A DNA stretch of 64,000 nucleotides from Gnetum montanum. Taxonomy: Eukaryota > Streptophyta > Gnetopsida > Gnetales > Gnetaceae. A program made the translations under genes and the position numbers. Every line of letters begins with the position of its first letter. Position 1 is the stretch's first letter. The stretch lies in contig MNCI01024892.1 of the NCBI GenBank assembly GCA_015680685.1, positions 1 through 64,000 on the forward strand, read 5' to 3'. Shown here piece by piece: positions 23,220-35,710 of the stretch. Under the pieces are notes generated by a model. That model had not been told where the DNA came from, searched no databases, and was given only the letters and a program-made list of their open reading frames with translations.

Positions 23220-25760
23220 AAACTAACATTTTCCTTATGACTATATTGGCCCTTACTGGTGACTACGCTATCCCAGTATAGTCATGCAATCCCCAACATA
23301 GTCAACACTAATGGGTAGTTTTCCAAGTTCCATATGATCATTTTCAAACTCCTGATGGTCTAGATAGCTAGCACAAGGGGTTGGTATTGAAGATTAACAT
23401 GTTTTGGCTTTGTATTCACCTCCCATAAGCTAAAAATCCTATTTCTATTCGTGACTACCCTAGGCTAGCATAGTCAAGGTAGGCCCCAATGTAGTCACAT
23501 GGAATAAGTAAATTCATGGGGTTTCAAGGTTCAAATTAGGGCTCTACTAGCTTCCTAGTGCAACATAGGTTCTTAGGAGGATTGAATTAACTGTTTGTAG
23601 GTTGAATTTGGGCAACAAAAATTTTTTTGATGGTATTTACCATTAGACTACATTGGGCCAACATAGTCATGCATGGCCTCAGTGTAGCCATGAGGAATTT
23701 GATGTTCTTAGGGTGGAAACAAAGTGAAATTGCAACTAGGTAAGGTTGAATAAGGTTCTGGGCTTTCCAAGTTAGATTTTGGATCATTTTGAGTGGTATA
23801 ATGTTGGCCAACCTTGCCACAAAACATGTCTACACTGTGACTATGTTGGGCTTGTGTAGTCATAGGCTTACCTAATGTAGTCATGCATAAATTTTGATTT
23901 TGGATGAGTTTCCATGTCCAATCGACCATGCTAATGGACGTTTGGGGTTGCTGGTGCTACTAGCTAGGATTTTAGCATTAAAATGATCAGTTCCAGTGGT
24001 TTCTTGGATCTTAGGAGGTCCCAATGTAGGCATGCAAGCCTAATGTAGGCATGCAAGCCTCTACATAGTTAAGAGGTTTGTAATGAAAAATGATGAATTT
24101 TAGCTTGATTCCAAAGGTTTTGAGGTCTTAGCAGGCTCCAATAGGGTTCACAATCTTTCTAGAAGCCAATTTGAGTTATTTCTTGCCAATTTTGGATTCT
24201 CCATGTGGACTACATTAGGCTCTACTGATGACTACACTAGGCCAATGTATGCATGCAATTACCAACATAGCTAGCATGCTTGGAATGAAAATTGGTGAGT
24301 TTGATGATTGACATGGGCTCCTATAGGATTATAGGGTTTTCCAAAACTTAATGTGAGCTATTTATGGACTATTTTTTGGTTTTCCATGTGGACTATGCTA
24401 GGATCTATTGATAACTATGTTGGCCTAGCATAGGCATGTAATCCCCAACGTAGTTAAAATTTGGAAATGTATTAAATCATGAGAAATAGTGAGTTTTTCC
24501 TTGATTCTCAATTTGGCAAGGTTCTAAGATTTTTGGGAAGTCAATTTGACTTGAAAATTATCTATTTTAAGATTTTTTATGTCGACTACACTTGGCTCTA
24601 CTAATGACTAAGCTGGCCCAGAGTAGTCATGCGATTCCTAGTGCAATCAATCTTGGGGTATGCATTTTGATGGGTTTTTACTTCATTAGTTAACATTCTA
24701 GGATCATTGAGAGTCCTAGGAAGGTATAGGCATTATGGAATGAAGTTTTGAAGGCTTATTATTGTTTACATTTTATATCCCATTTGGAAACACTGTGACT
24801 CACTGGGCCAATGTAGTCACAACATCCCTCCAGAATAGTCATAGGTTTTGACCAATTTTTAGCATCATTTGGTGAATTTTACAAAGTTTCAGAGCTGTTG
24901 GGAGTTCTAATTAGGGTTTGAGACATGGTATGGATGTTCTAGTATTGATTCAAAGCTTGATGAGTGAGAGGAGGCTTATTCCACTCTAGACTACATTAGT
25001 CTAGCATAGTCATGCTCCTACCCAATGTAGTTATCCCTAAGAACAAATCTGTAACAAGATTTGAAGCTATTTGGACACTTAGTGACTACTAATTCTAACT
25101 TGCAATTGCTACTTTTGGCATCAAGGTCTCATGAGTTGATGTATAGCATAGGTGAGCTTATGGGAGGTAGTGAAAGACATCATATCCCATTTGACTATGT
25201 TGGGCCAGCATAGTCAGGCTCTAGGCTAGTGTAGTCACTTGGAATAACAAGTTTTGACATGATTTTTGAGGTCTTTTACAGCTCAATTGATATAGATGTT
25301 GACACTTGGTTTCATAGCTTAACCATGGGATTTTATAGCATGGATGTAAGATTGAGGGCTAGGTTTTCGAAGTGGATGCAATTTGGCATCTATTCAAGGC
25401 TCCTAAGGGTCTAAACCCCAATGTAGTTAGGCCTAGATGCCCAAATCCCAACGTAGTCATGTCTTCTTGGTTCACTTGTTGAGCATCTAGTGGGGCCCAC
25501 ATAGAATTGGAAAGTTTGGATGGAATGACTTTTCTCTCACCCAGTGTAGTCTTACTTACTAATTTCATCATTGAGTGAAGTGGGATTAGTGGTAGTGTAT
25601 TATGAAAACCAAGGTTTCATGATGGGAACCTAGGTTTAAGTTTGCTTGTTTTGGTTTCAAACATGCAAAAATCAATTGTTATTCCACCACTCCAAGTTTC
25701 TATGCCTAGGATTAGAGCTCTATGCCTACTACTACCACTAGCCCTAACATAGTCATAGGT
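23220..25760. repeat. Palindrome array of host element (GACTACATTGG inverted pairs)
   Basis: About 13 units, spaced roughly 150-220 bp apart, each carry TGACTACA-NTGGGCC-like and GGCCCA-NNGTAGTCA-like halves, often followed by TGC and a second half copy. Clear examples lie at 23250-23310, 23640-23690, 24205-24270, 24575-24640, 24990-25030 and 25190-25240. The ideal half-site is GACTACATTGG. The array ends just upstream of the first exon of host gene A. The same half-site occurs at positions 8-20, in the host LTR. Confidence 0.8.
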
Positions 25761-25965
25761 TTTTCTACCCCAAGTACTAGCATAATTGTTCTAGGACTAC
25801 CAGAACTCAAGGATTTTCAATGCTTCCTGCATCAGTTTTCACCATGTCTAGAAGGAAGTCTCCTACTAGAAACCTTACTTTGGAAGAGGTAGATGTAGCA
25901 ACTCATGACATATTCCAACTTCCACATTTAAGGATTGGAGAAAGCTCCACCAATACTTATCCTAA

Positions 25966-27290
25966 GTACATAGCTTTGACTATTTTTTCCATGAGAGTTT
26001 ATTCTATTTCTAGCCTAGAACCCTTGTGTTTTCTCAGATCTAGGCTTGTGTGTTTGTTGTATTGGAATTTTGTAAAAATTTCATTGCAGATTTAGGTCAT
26101 GTTTATACATTTGCAGTGTTACTTAGATTTTTTTTTTGTTGATGTTATGGTATAAATGCTATTTGTCATGAATTCCATGGGTTTTTTGCTTTTTCCCACC
26201 CATAAAGCAATGCCACTTATGAATTTTTTCATAAGAAAATAACTAGGTATTTTTTCAGGCTATGGGGTTATTGTCTATAGTTTTATGGTCAATTTGGTTT
26301 TTGATCCACTTAATTTTACCTTACGGTTAACTTTTTATGGATGTTTCCATGAGGCTGTGTCAAGTGGATTTTTAGTTTTTTGGTTATTTTTGGTATAACT
26401 TTGGTATTTTTTCTATACCAGATGGTTATGAATTTTTTACTTTTATGGTTGTATGTTTTTATTTTATTATTTAAGTATTTCAATGGCTATAGAATCATAG
26501 AATTTGGATGAACAATTAATTTTTGGCAAGTGTTTTCGTAAACTCATGTGAAACAGGGTTTTGGTTATGATGGCCATGGTTAGGTTACTTTTGCATTTTT
26601 TTTTGTAAAAATAGTTAAGATTTTTTATGTTTTCTTATTTTAGGTTTGTATTTTATGGTTTTACAATTCCAAAAGCTATAGAATCATCAAGTTTGGATAA
26701 GTGGTTAATTTTTTATGAATTTGTTTGGCCAAGTGGTGCATAATTTGGTTTTTTTAAGGCTATTATGCATTTACCTCTATGAAGATGGACAATGTTGATA
26801 CTTTGAAAAACATTTTCCATCAACATCCCAAGTTCTTAAGGATTTCTTGGAGTGCTAAGGAGGGTTTATAGGTGTTTTGAGTCAAATTAAAAAAAATTCA
26901 TATTTTTTATCAATTGTTGACTATAGCAACTCTCTACAATTTTGGTGTTGTTGTTGAATTTTGGGTTATGAACTTAGGTTGTGTTTTAATTTTTTTATAA
27001 GTATGGAATTGAGCATGAAAACCAACATCTTAGTTATCGACTATCATTTTCATGTTTTTGGTTGTAAACTATCACTTTCACACTTTTGGTTGTAAACTGT
27101 CATTTCTGTTCAAGTGTGAACTATTCCACATGGTATTTTTGAATAAGTGTCATTTTCTTTAATTGAAGTGTTATTTGGTTGTAAAGGCTAAAAATGTTGG
27201 CATTGTAATAATTTTGATATTTTAGGATTATTAAGTTTTAATTTTGGTTTATACAAGGTTGTAATGGTTATGTGTTGGATGGTGCAACAG
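25966..27290 (+). other. Intron 1 of host gene A
   Basis: The 1.3-kb stretch begins GTACAT and ends GCAACAG. It is T-rich on the plus strand and contains two similar segments (about 26475-26560 and 26665-26740, both with GCTATAGAATCAT). No coding sequence is seen. Confidence 0.6.
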
Positions 27291-27403
27291 CTTCTTGAAG
27301 ACCATCTTAATAGTTATCAAGCTAGTGGGGCTCTTATGTTGCATCCATGTTCAAGGGCCTAACACTCCATCTCCTGATATGGAGATAGAACACCACTCAT
27401 GAT

Positions 27404-29078
27404 TGAAACACCTCAAAAAATACGAGGTCATTCTGGCTTCACCAGGCCTTGCAATCTACACAAGCACTACGGTAGTTCATCAGGAGGAGAACACTCTGAG
27501 TCCAGAACGACCAGTTCGGAAAATTTTCTACTTTAGGTGTAAATAGGCTCTATGAGTCATCCTTCCTACCTGCCTAAGTAGCCTGCCCGGTCGACAGCCT
27601 ACTCAGAAATTGTGCGGAGTTGGCAGCAACATTCTGGATGCACAAGGAACAGTTCGGCAAGTTTTCTAAGTCACGAAGTTTGCTACACTACGCTACGCCT
27701 CACTACATAGCATAGCAAGCTTCAAAAGACAGTTGCAAAATGAAGTGCCACACTATGCTATGCCACATAATGTAGCATAACATGGCAATAGCTTCACCAA
27801 TAGTTCCCCACACTCAATTTCAAATCCTTCAATAATGTTCCTTTCCTTTAGGAAGTGGTGAACCATGTCTGCTACTACGCTACACTGAGCTACAAGGCAC
27901 AACGAGGTGTAGCAATCTTGTGAAAGAGACAGAAGGCAGCTCAAAGGACAGAATCAGCAAGTTTGCAAGTCTCACGAAAGAAAAATTCACAAATCAACAA
28001 AGTTTTCACGAAGGCCAGTTGCTATGCTACGTAGCATAGCATAGCATAGCAAACATGCAACATGCATGTAGCAGAACGCATGACAAGGTGCTACGCTACG
28101 CCAAGCATGTTGTGCTACAAAGCACAACAAGGCATGCAGGTGGTTGTGCGACATCAATGCACTTCACCTAATTAGACCATTGGCACACGTCTCCAGATGC
28201 TAACAGTGCAATTACGGTGTGGTAGGTTTATAGTTATGGTATAGCATGTTTGCATTACAACGGTTTTGCAGGTCCAATGGTCATACACGACACGTGTGGC
28301 GCTAGCAAGTCAACGTGGGCCCAGGGCACATAGCATCCAAACCACCCCTTTTTCATGCCCTTAACCCAATAAATACCTCGATGAGCAGTGCTCAAAGGGT
28401 TGGACTATCTCTGGCTATTGGGAACTTTCCAAAAAATAGCATTCAAAAAAGTGAGGAATTCTCCCCGATTCCTTGACTTTGCATCTCCTTGGCATTTGCT
28501 TTGGCATTCAAGTTCTCTTTCATGCACGTTGCAACACCTAGCATTGTAAGCTCTCTGTTTGACACTCCAAATAGTTAGCATTCCCAGCTGACATTCCATT
28601 CTGTTCTCCCTTTCTACCACCTTGGTAGAATCCACACATTGTCAGCATCTAAGTCCACGCCCAAACGCACAACTGGCTCTGCTCCACGTGTCCTAGTTAC
28701 TCTCGGGATCTCTGCACTTCATCATGTTGTGCAATCGACTGTATCCACCTTGACAGAGTGAACTTGTAGCTTCGAAGTGGTGCATTTTTCTAATTGCATT
28801 TTACCTTGTTTCCTGCTTATTGTTATGTTTAGCATTAATTTTTTTCTACTTGATTTACTTTCAAGTATTGCTTCGCATTTCCATTCCTGTTTTCATATTA
28901 TATGTTGCAAAAGGCTATATAGATGTCGATTAAGTCCCTATCTGATCGACCAAACCATTTAGGGCGCCTCGTATCTGCACACACTCCTAGCATGGCCCTC
29001 CTGTGGGGATGGGGTTGAAACTATCATGCCCGTCGACCCCTTGGTGTTTTCCAGCCGCCAATGTTTTTTATCATTATA
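27404..29078 (+). repeat. 5' LTR of element 3
   Basis: It aligns along its length with 36774-38438. It carries GCTACGTAGC-type palindromes at about 27670-28135, a TATA-like AATAAATACC at 28369, and ends just before the PBS. Confidence 0.9.
27670..28135. repeat. GCTACGTAGC palindrome cluster in the 5' LTR of element 3
   Basis: Clustered CTACGCTACG, GCTATGCTACGTAGCATAGC, AGCATAGCATAGC and GTGCTACAAAGCAC words occur within 470 bp. They lie upstream of the TATA box. The cluster in the other LTR is at 37040-37510. Confidence 0.8.
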
Positions 29079-29084
29079 ATTTTT

Positions 29085-29102
29085 TGGCACTAAAAGAAGG
29101 GC
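29085..29102 (+). promoter_or_regulatory. Primer binding site of element 3
   Basis: TGGCACTAAAAGAAGGGC is a decayed form of TGGCGCTAGAAGGAGGGC, the PBS of element 2. The differences are G-to-A changes. The tRNA was not assigned. Confidence 0.75.
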
Positions 29103-31036
29103 ATGTTGGTGCCTTTTCCATGTGTCATGGTAGTTATGTGAGCCTTCTACACCCTGACCACGTTCGAGGGATCTTGGGCTCACGTGGTCTAGAGGACCTG
29201 TCAAATCCATGGCTTGGGAATCTGGTTACGATCTCGCACGACCTAGGCTCCATCCTTTTGAGCCACCAAAAAATCTACGAAGCACTTTAGATAGCCTATG
29301 TAGAAGGCATAGTGTATGTTGGAGTGGGACTCTATTTTTTCACGGAGTCCCAAAATCTCAGCTTGCAAGCCCTTACATAGGAAGCTGGCCCAGTTGTAGC
29401 AGGCCCCCTCCTCCATAACCTCCCGCATTATCTAGGCCTACTCGAGCCCCAGGACCTTCCCTTGGGTGAGTAGTTAGGGGAATGTGCGAGCACAAAAGAT
29501 TGGGTAAATCTCCATGGCAGGTCTACTCTCAAGCTTATCCATGGGGAACCCTTTTCGCTCCTTAATGAGTCACAACCACTCTTTGATATCCTTCTTCATA
29601 AGGGTCAACTCCTACTTGCGCCTTAACCCTATGGGGACGCCATCGGCAAGAACACTGAACAGGTCCGTAAATAGCTGGTCATTGATTTCAATGATCACCC
29701 CACGCCCCAAACGTGCATGCAAAAATAGCCCACCCTCTCAGTAAAGGAGTTGACCAGGGAAAGCATCTTGATGGCCAAAACATTAGGATTCGGGGTCACA
29801 AACAGATCCATAAGCCCTGCCTTGTGAACGTTCTTGACCAAGGAGTCCAAGGCCCTTTGTTCTAACCAGCACTGGCTCGCTACTACTTCACTATATTTGA
29901 AGTAGATGCTCATCCCCTGCATCTTGGTGATTACCACTATCACCTCCTGAGGCTTCTTCGTCCCTACAATAGTTTTGCAAAACACGCTTAGCATAACAAC
30001 ACAAAGAATACATGGATTGCAAAAACACTGGGGCATGTGACACTTACTATTTGACCCACTGGGTCTATATGGTAGCGAGAATGACGAGAGTTTGACCATC
30101 ATAGCCTTTTCAATCGTGACCAATTTGAAGGGTTCTTCCCACTCCTTGTCCAACAAGCCTTTCTCCCTACACAGATTATAGAGGACATGAAACATGCCTG
30201 GGTCGGTATTGTATTCTCCCCCACACTGACCAATCACACCTACCTGCAAGTTCTCAGCAGAAGAGAATTCTTGTAGGGCTAGCTGCATCATAGCTAGCAG
30301 GCCCAATCGATCATGAACCTTGTCATTATTGATAAAGAACCTGGTGATAAATACATACTCTGAGCATATGGCCAATATGGTCAGCATTGCACAACATAGT
30401 AGAACAAGGCTGTAAAACTCACCCACTAGCACAATAGACAGTCCCATGTGGGTTCTGAAAGCACGTCACCATGTAATGAGCGAGGAATAGTGTGTTGTAC
30501 TAGTGGTAGTAGCTATATTCAAGCATATCCCAGATCCAGGTTAAACATCTTAACCCTGTTGGGCGTTGGCTGGATCCCTCTCCTTGCCTACTCATGATTA
30601 CCCTGTTGGTAAAAAAATCTCAAAATACCATGACTTACCCCAGGCAGCATGACTTCTATTATGCTGGATGCCTCCACCTCCTCTAGGGAGGACCAAACGA
30701 TCACACTAAAGTGGTCAAGGAGGAATTGCAAATAGCCTCNCCACGACGTGACATTTATGCATCTACCATAACTAAAACAACAATGACGGTGATGTAAAGG
30801 CTAAAACGACGTGACCACAAAAAACACAAACAACCAAGAATGAACGCAACACAAATGGGATGCAAAACAAGAGCAGAGAACAACAGAAAGTGCAAGACAA
30901 GAAGGCAAGGAAATGTAGTAACTTACTGGGTTAACGGTGTGCTCTGCCACGTCGCAATGTGCACTTGTGGTGCACGCCCCAGGGTCTTATTTGCCTCCTC
31001 AACCCTTGCAAGCGCCAAATGAGTCTTAGGAGCCAT
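29103..31036 (-). pseudogene. Gene A of element 3 (antisense, 3' truncated)
   Basis: Exon 1 31036-30927 (MAPKTHLALARVEEANKTLG, donor GTAAGT), exon 2 about 30750-30423, exon 3 30340-30048, exon 4 29963 to about 29103. Introns are GT-AG with phases 2, 2, 1 as in element 2. The HAD-like part reads YLQFLLDHFSVIVWSSLEE, WIWDMLEYSYYH and NTLFLAHYMVTCFQNP; the DDSP site is lost. The first strand is not found, and one N at 30740 lies nearby. Exon 4 holds LMDLFVTPNPNVLAIKMLSL and CYNWASFLCKGLQAEILGL, matching element 2. The sequence then runs into the PBS, so exons 5-8 are deleted. Stops and frameshifts are present. Confidence 0.82.
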
Positions 31037-31177
31037 TTTCCTGCTTGTGGATTTATGCCCTTCACCGTAAAAACTCACCTTACTAGCCAAATAACATAGT
31101 TGCTCCGCGCACCGAAATCGCCTTATGCTCCGATGTGGGCTCTACGCTCTTGCAGTGCAAATGGAAAAAATGTCAGG

Positions 31178-31192
31178 GTTTAACCCCTACTT
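31178..31192 (-). promoter_or_regulatory. Candidate TATA box for antisense gene A of element 3
   Basis: The minus strand reads GGCTATAAGTAGGGG about 145 bases upstream of the gene A ATG at 31036. A palindrome-like CAGCATAGCATGCT lies further upstream at about 31263. Confidence 0.5.
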
Positions 31193-31220
31193 ATAGCCAT
31201 AATGACAAGGTGGGGAAACT

Positions 31221-31240
31221 TGCCTCTCTCTCTCTCTCTC
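31221..31240. repeat. (CT)n microsatellite
   Basis: A run of CTCTCT units next to the candidate gene A promoter in element 3. Confidence 0.9.
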
Positions 31241-31369
31241 CGATTAATGTGGAGTGTGTGGTACAGCATAGCATGCTCGCCACGACACCATAGCATTATT
31301 AGCATTAAAGCCTTAACACACTTCAAGCCAGCTACTTACCTTCCTGAAAATAAAAAAATATGTTTTTTT

Positions 31370-31850
31370 TATTAAGGGTCTGAAATGACCTTAAACTAGC
31401 AATAACGGTCTGAAAAGATCCTAAACTAGCAGTTTCAACCTGTTACATTCAGTCCGTAATGACGTTAAACTAACAACATCGCATACTTACATCAGCGGTT
31501 TTTGCATCTTCTTCTACATGGGCAATGTCACAATTTCTAGCGGTTTCATGTCTTTCATGTCTGCTGTTCGTGTTTTCATATTGGTGATTTGGTACTTCTC
31601 ATGCTCGAAGTTTCCCATTTTGCATACTATTATTTTGCATATTAAGATTTTGCAATTGTTTTGCATGTTAAGATTTTGCATCTCGCAACTTGGCAGTCCA
31701 AAATGACATTAAACTAGTAGTTTGACATTTTCATATCAACAGTCATGCAACTTCACACTTTACATCGATAGTTTTGCACCTTTAGCAGTTCTCCGATCTT
31801 GTGCCTTAGCAGTCCGCCATGATCCTAAGCTGGAAAACTCGCAATCTTTA
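31370..31850. repeat. Border repeat block of element 3, between gene A and RT
   Basis: Units of the form GGTCTGAAATGACCTTAAAC then TAGC occur at about 31377, 31408, 31450, 31694 and 31808. Read on the minus strand they are GCTAGTTTAAGGTCATTTCA, the border repeat seen in element 2 at 50918-51070 and 56505-56735. Confidence 0.75.
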
Positions 31851-31939
31851 TATTGTCACACTTCACAAAAATGCACCTCATTGCTGCTTTGCAAACTTTC
31901 GTTACACGCAATCTCTGCCAACCGACACCACTTAACCAG

Positions 31940-31960
31940 GCTTTCATTCTATGTTGGTAG
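31940..31960 (+). promoter_or_regulatory. Candidate splice acceptor before RT (element 3)
   Basis: CTTTCATTCTATGTTGGTAG directly precedes GTCGAGCAAGAGATGG. Element 2 has TTTATTGGCAG before GAGCAAGCCCGATGG at the same place. No donor was identified in element 3 because gag-PR is missing. Confidence 0.55.
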
Positions 31961-34900
31961 GTCGAGCAAGAGATGGAAACCCATCATGAACTTCACACGC
32001 CTTTAGTGTTAACAGGGCCATAGGGTAGGCTTGCGAGACAGTTGAACCCCGATATGATTGACTGGGGGTTGACCACAACTAGTACTATAGCAACCTTAGA
32101 AGCATCCCCAGACTGGCCTAAGTATCTAGTTAAAGCCCTAGACTTAGAGGCTGGGGATGTGATCGAGGATCCTCTCGTCGAGATGCCTATGACTATGTCA
32201 AAGGGGGAGGCGAAGACGTTGAAACTCAGTTCCCTCCTAGACACATAAATGCACAAAAATGTAGCCAAGATCCTGCAAGACAACATCGATGTCTTCACAT
32301 GGTCATACAGAGACATTCCAGGTCTAGATCTGTGGCTAATTTAGCACAACATCATCCTAGACCCACACGTGAAGGCAGTCAAGTAGAAGGCTCGCAAAGT
32401 TAAGTCAAAAATCACACTAGCTGTGAGGGATGAAATCACCAAGCTATACCAAGCAGGTTTCATCCGCACAATTGACTATTCAGAGTGGGTGTCCAACATC
32501 GTCATGATTTCAAAGAAAATGGGAGGAATACAAATCTGTATAGACTTCCGAGACTTGAACAAGATAATGATCAAAGACAACTTCCCACTCTCGAGCATTG
32601 ATCAGCTCATCGACACCATGGCTGGCCATGCTCTATTATCCTTTATGGATGGTTTCTCTAGATACAATCAAATCCGCATTAACCTAGAGCACTAGCTATC
32701 CACAACCTTCATAACCCCATGGGGGACCTTCTGCTATACCATGATGCCTTTCAGGCTCAAGAATGCTGGAGCAACCTACCAATAAGCGATGACTTACATT
32801 TTCAGTGATTACATCCTAGAGACATTAAATGACTACATGGATGATATAGCAGTCAAGTCCAAGGAGGCGGCTGATCATCCACATGATCTAGGGGTAGTCC
32901 TCAAACACTGCCAAATGCACGACTTACGCCTTAATCCTAAGAAGTATGTCTTCAGGGTGAAAATCAGACACATGTTAGGGTTCATAGTATCGGAGGCCGA
33001 AATACAGGTGGATCCTGACAAAGTCAAGGCCATCGTCAACCTAGCGCCTCCCACAAACCTTAAGGAGTTATGCGGTTTACAAGGTAGAGTGCAATTCATT
33101 CGAAGGTTTATAGCAAGGTTGACTGACAAGTTACATCCCATGCAACATCTTCTGAAGAATGGGGTTAACTTCGAATGGACAACCTAGTGTCAACAAGCCT
33201 TCGACGACCTGAAGAAGGAACTCTCACACCTCCCGACTCTGCATCCGCCACAAAGGGATGAACCCTTCTTTATCTACCTCGCCACCTCCAACACATCTGT
33301 CGCAGCACTGCTATGTAAAAAATGAGACGATGGTTCTGAGATACCAATGTACTACCTAAGTCATGCACTAATAGTGCACAAGGCAAAGTACAACGAAGTG
33401 GAGAGGAATTACCTGGCTTTAGTGTTCGCACTAAAAAAGTGGCAACATTACCTGTTCCGCAGTATAACCAACATCATTTGCAAAAGCAACATACTCTGAG
33501 CTATCACTAACAACCTATACGAAAGTAGCAGGATGGCCCGATGGAAAGAAATAACTGTGGAGTTCGATTTATGCTATGTAAGTCAATCGTTGACAAAGGG
33601 TCAAGCCATAGCAACCCAACTCACAGCTTCGCCAATCGATGACCACACAACCATAGACCCCGAATTCCTAGATGAATATGTTAGTAATGTCAACATCGTC
33701 CCATCGCATTTCAAAGCCACCTTACATTTCAACGGTGCCTCAACCACATAAGGAGGTAGCACCACTGCCATAATCACGTTTCCTTTGGGGGAAATGCACC
33801 CATCCGCTTATCAATTTATGTTCCCTTGCACCAACAATGTGGTAGAATAGGAGGGGCTACTCATAGGCCTCTTAACTACCTGAGCGCTATGCATACAACA
33901 CTTAGCAGTCTGGGGAGATTCACAACTAGTCATAAATTAAATCATCGGGATCTATGCCTGCAAAGCTACACACCTGCAACCCTACTACGATCTAGTGAAA
34001 ATCCTGCTTAAGCAATTTGCAACCATAGATGTGCAACACATGCTACGTAACGAAAACACCGTGGTAGATGCCTTAGCTGCCCTAGCATTAAACATTCCAT
34101 CACATTCCTTGGCAAACTTGCAAACCTCGATCATAAAATGCGCAGAGCCTATCACTCAGGGGGAGCATGTGGCATCTGTTAACGCTGAGGATACCCAAGA
34201 ATGGTATGCCAACATTAAAACTTATCTACAACATGGTGAGCCCCTTGAAGGATTGACATCTGCCCAAAGAGATGCAATCCGTAAGCGTGCCCGGTAATAC
34301 GTGCTCATGGGAAATGATGCCCTATGTCGATGCTCCTATGACAGGATATTGCTAGCATACATGGGTGGTGAGCAAGCGCAAAAGGTAGTTAATGAAGTAC
34401 ATGAGGGGTTATGCTATGGACACATAGCATCCAGGGCTATGGCTGCCAAAATTAGACGCCTAGGGTACTACTGGCCCCACATGGAACGTGACTGCTTGTT
34501 TAAGTCAAGACATGTGACATGTGCCAGAGATACACAAATCTCATACACATAGCGCCTAGAGACCTACACCCAACATTAATCACGTGGCCCTTTCAACGAT
34601 GGGGATTAGACCTCATAGGGCCTATCACACCTAAGTCCTCCACAGGGCATAGCTTCATTATCACCACCACTGAGTATTTTACTAAGTGGGTGGAAGTTAT
34701 TCCCCTAAGGAAGATGACGTCATAGCAAATCTGCCATTTTATCCTAGACAATATCGTAACAAGGTTTGGGCTTCCAATGACTATTGTGACCAACAATGGG
34801 CCACAGTTCAGTAGTATGGAAACCCGAACCTTCTGCAGTAATCTAGGCATTAAACAATCATTTTCTTCCCCTTATTATCCATAGGCGAATGGGTAGGTGG

Positions 34901-35442
34901 AGGCTACAAATAAGTCCATCATCAACTTGCTGAAGCGGATACTTAACAACAGCAAGAGGCGGTGGCATGAGCAAATCCTCTACGTCCTCTGGGCCTACTG
35001 AACAACGTGTAGAACTACAACAAGTAAGACCCTTTACAGTCTTATTTATGCATCTAAAGCTGTGTTGCCTCTTGAGTTGTAGGTACCATCACTTCGGATG
35101 ATCTTGTTTGATGCCATGAGCAAAGCCCAGAACAACGACTCGTGAATCATCGACCTCGACTCAATGGAGGAGGAGCGTGCGCAGATGCTGAGATGCATCG
35201 AGCACTACCAAAGAAAGCAACAATAGAAGCACTGTGTAGACCCGCACCGATGGCCAGTGTAGAAGAGAGATCTCGTTCTCAAGATCGTCCGCGAGCACGT
35301 GAGCAAATTCTCAGCCAACTAGGAAGGCCCTTACATGGTTACTAAAGCCTTTGGCAATGGAGCCTTCAAGCTAGTGGACATGGATGACAATGATTTCACC
35401 AACTCGGTGAATCACTCATACCTCAAGCCATACTACGTCTAA
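31961..35442 (+). pseudogene. pol: pol of element 3: RT, RNase H, aRNase H, integrase
   Basis: RT at about 32420-33190 has ITKLYQAGFIRTIDYSEWV, LLSFMDGFSRYNQIRIN and an intact DYMDDIAVKS box. Gypsy RNase H follows (FFIYLATSNTSVAALL, MYYLSHAL). Then comes the second, archaeal-type RNase H (LHFNGASTT, with D to N at the first catalytic site; GDSQLVIK; VVDALAALAL) near 33715-34090. Integrase starts near 34380 with GLCYGHIASRAMAAKIRRLG and reads WGLDLIGPI, then IVTNNGPQF (D to N). It ends in an NHSYLKPYYV C-terminus with stop at 35440. About 20 in-frame stops, nearly all explained by C-to-T or G-to-A changes, and a frameshift near 34540 break it. Dual RNase H assigns it to the Tat lineage. Confidence 0.9.
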
Positions 35443-35454
35443 AGCGCAATGGCA

Positions 35455-35710
35455 GCAACCACCATCCGTTACGATGATAAACTGGCAACAACACCGAACA
35501 ACGTTCGCAATGACGATAAACTAGCAGCATCAAGCGGCGTCTGCTACGATGTAAAACTAGCACTGCTAGTCCATTATGACTATAAACTGGCATTGCATGT
35601 CTGCTACAATGATAAACTGGCATGCACGATCCGTTGGGACCTCAAACTAGCACAGCAGTCCACTGGGATCTTAAACTAGCACATGGTCTACCAAGACCTT
35701 AAACTGGGGT
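35455..35710. repeat. Border repeat block of element 3, after integrase
   Basis: Seven or eight units of the form GTCCRYTRYGAYNATAAACT-GGCA lie directly after the pol stop codon, for example near 35466, 35512, 35552, 35580, 35612, 35640, 35660 and 35690. The equivalent block in element 2 is 47041-47475. Confidence 0.8.

Noticed and set aside
23220-25760. CRISPR-like array
   Set aside because: Units are degenerate inverted pairs with variable spacing in a plant retroelement, with no conserved repeat and spacer length and no cas genes.
30600-30640. Splice donor GTAAGT after the first HAD-like part in element 3 gene A
   Set aside because: Element 2 has no intron there and exon 2 continues past this place; it is probably a chance match.
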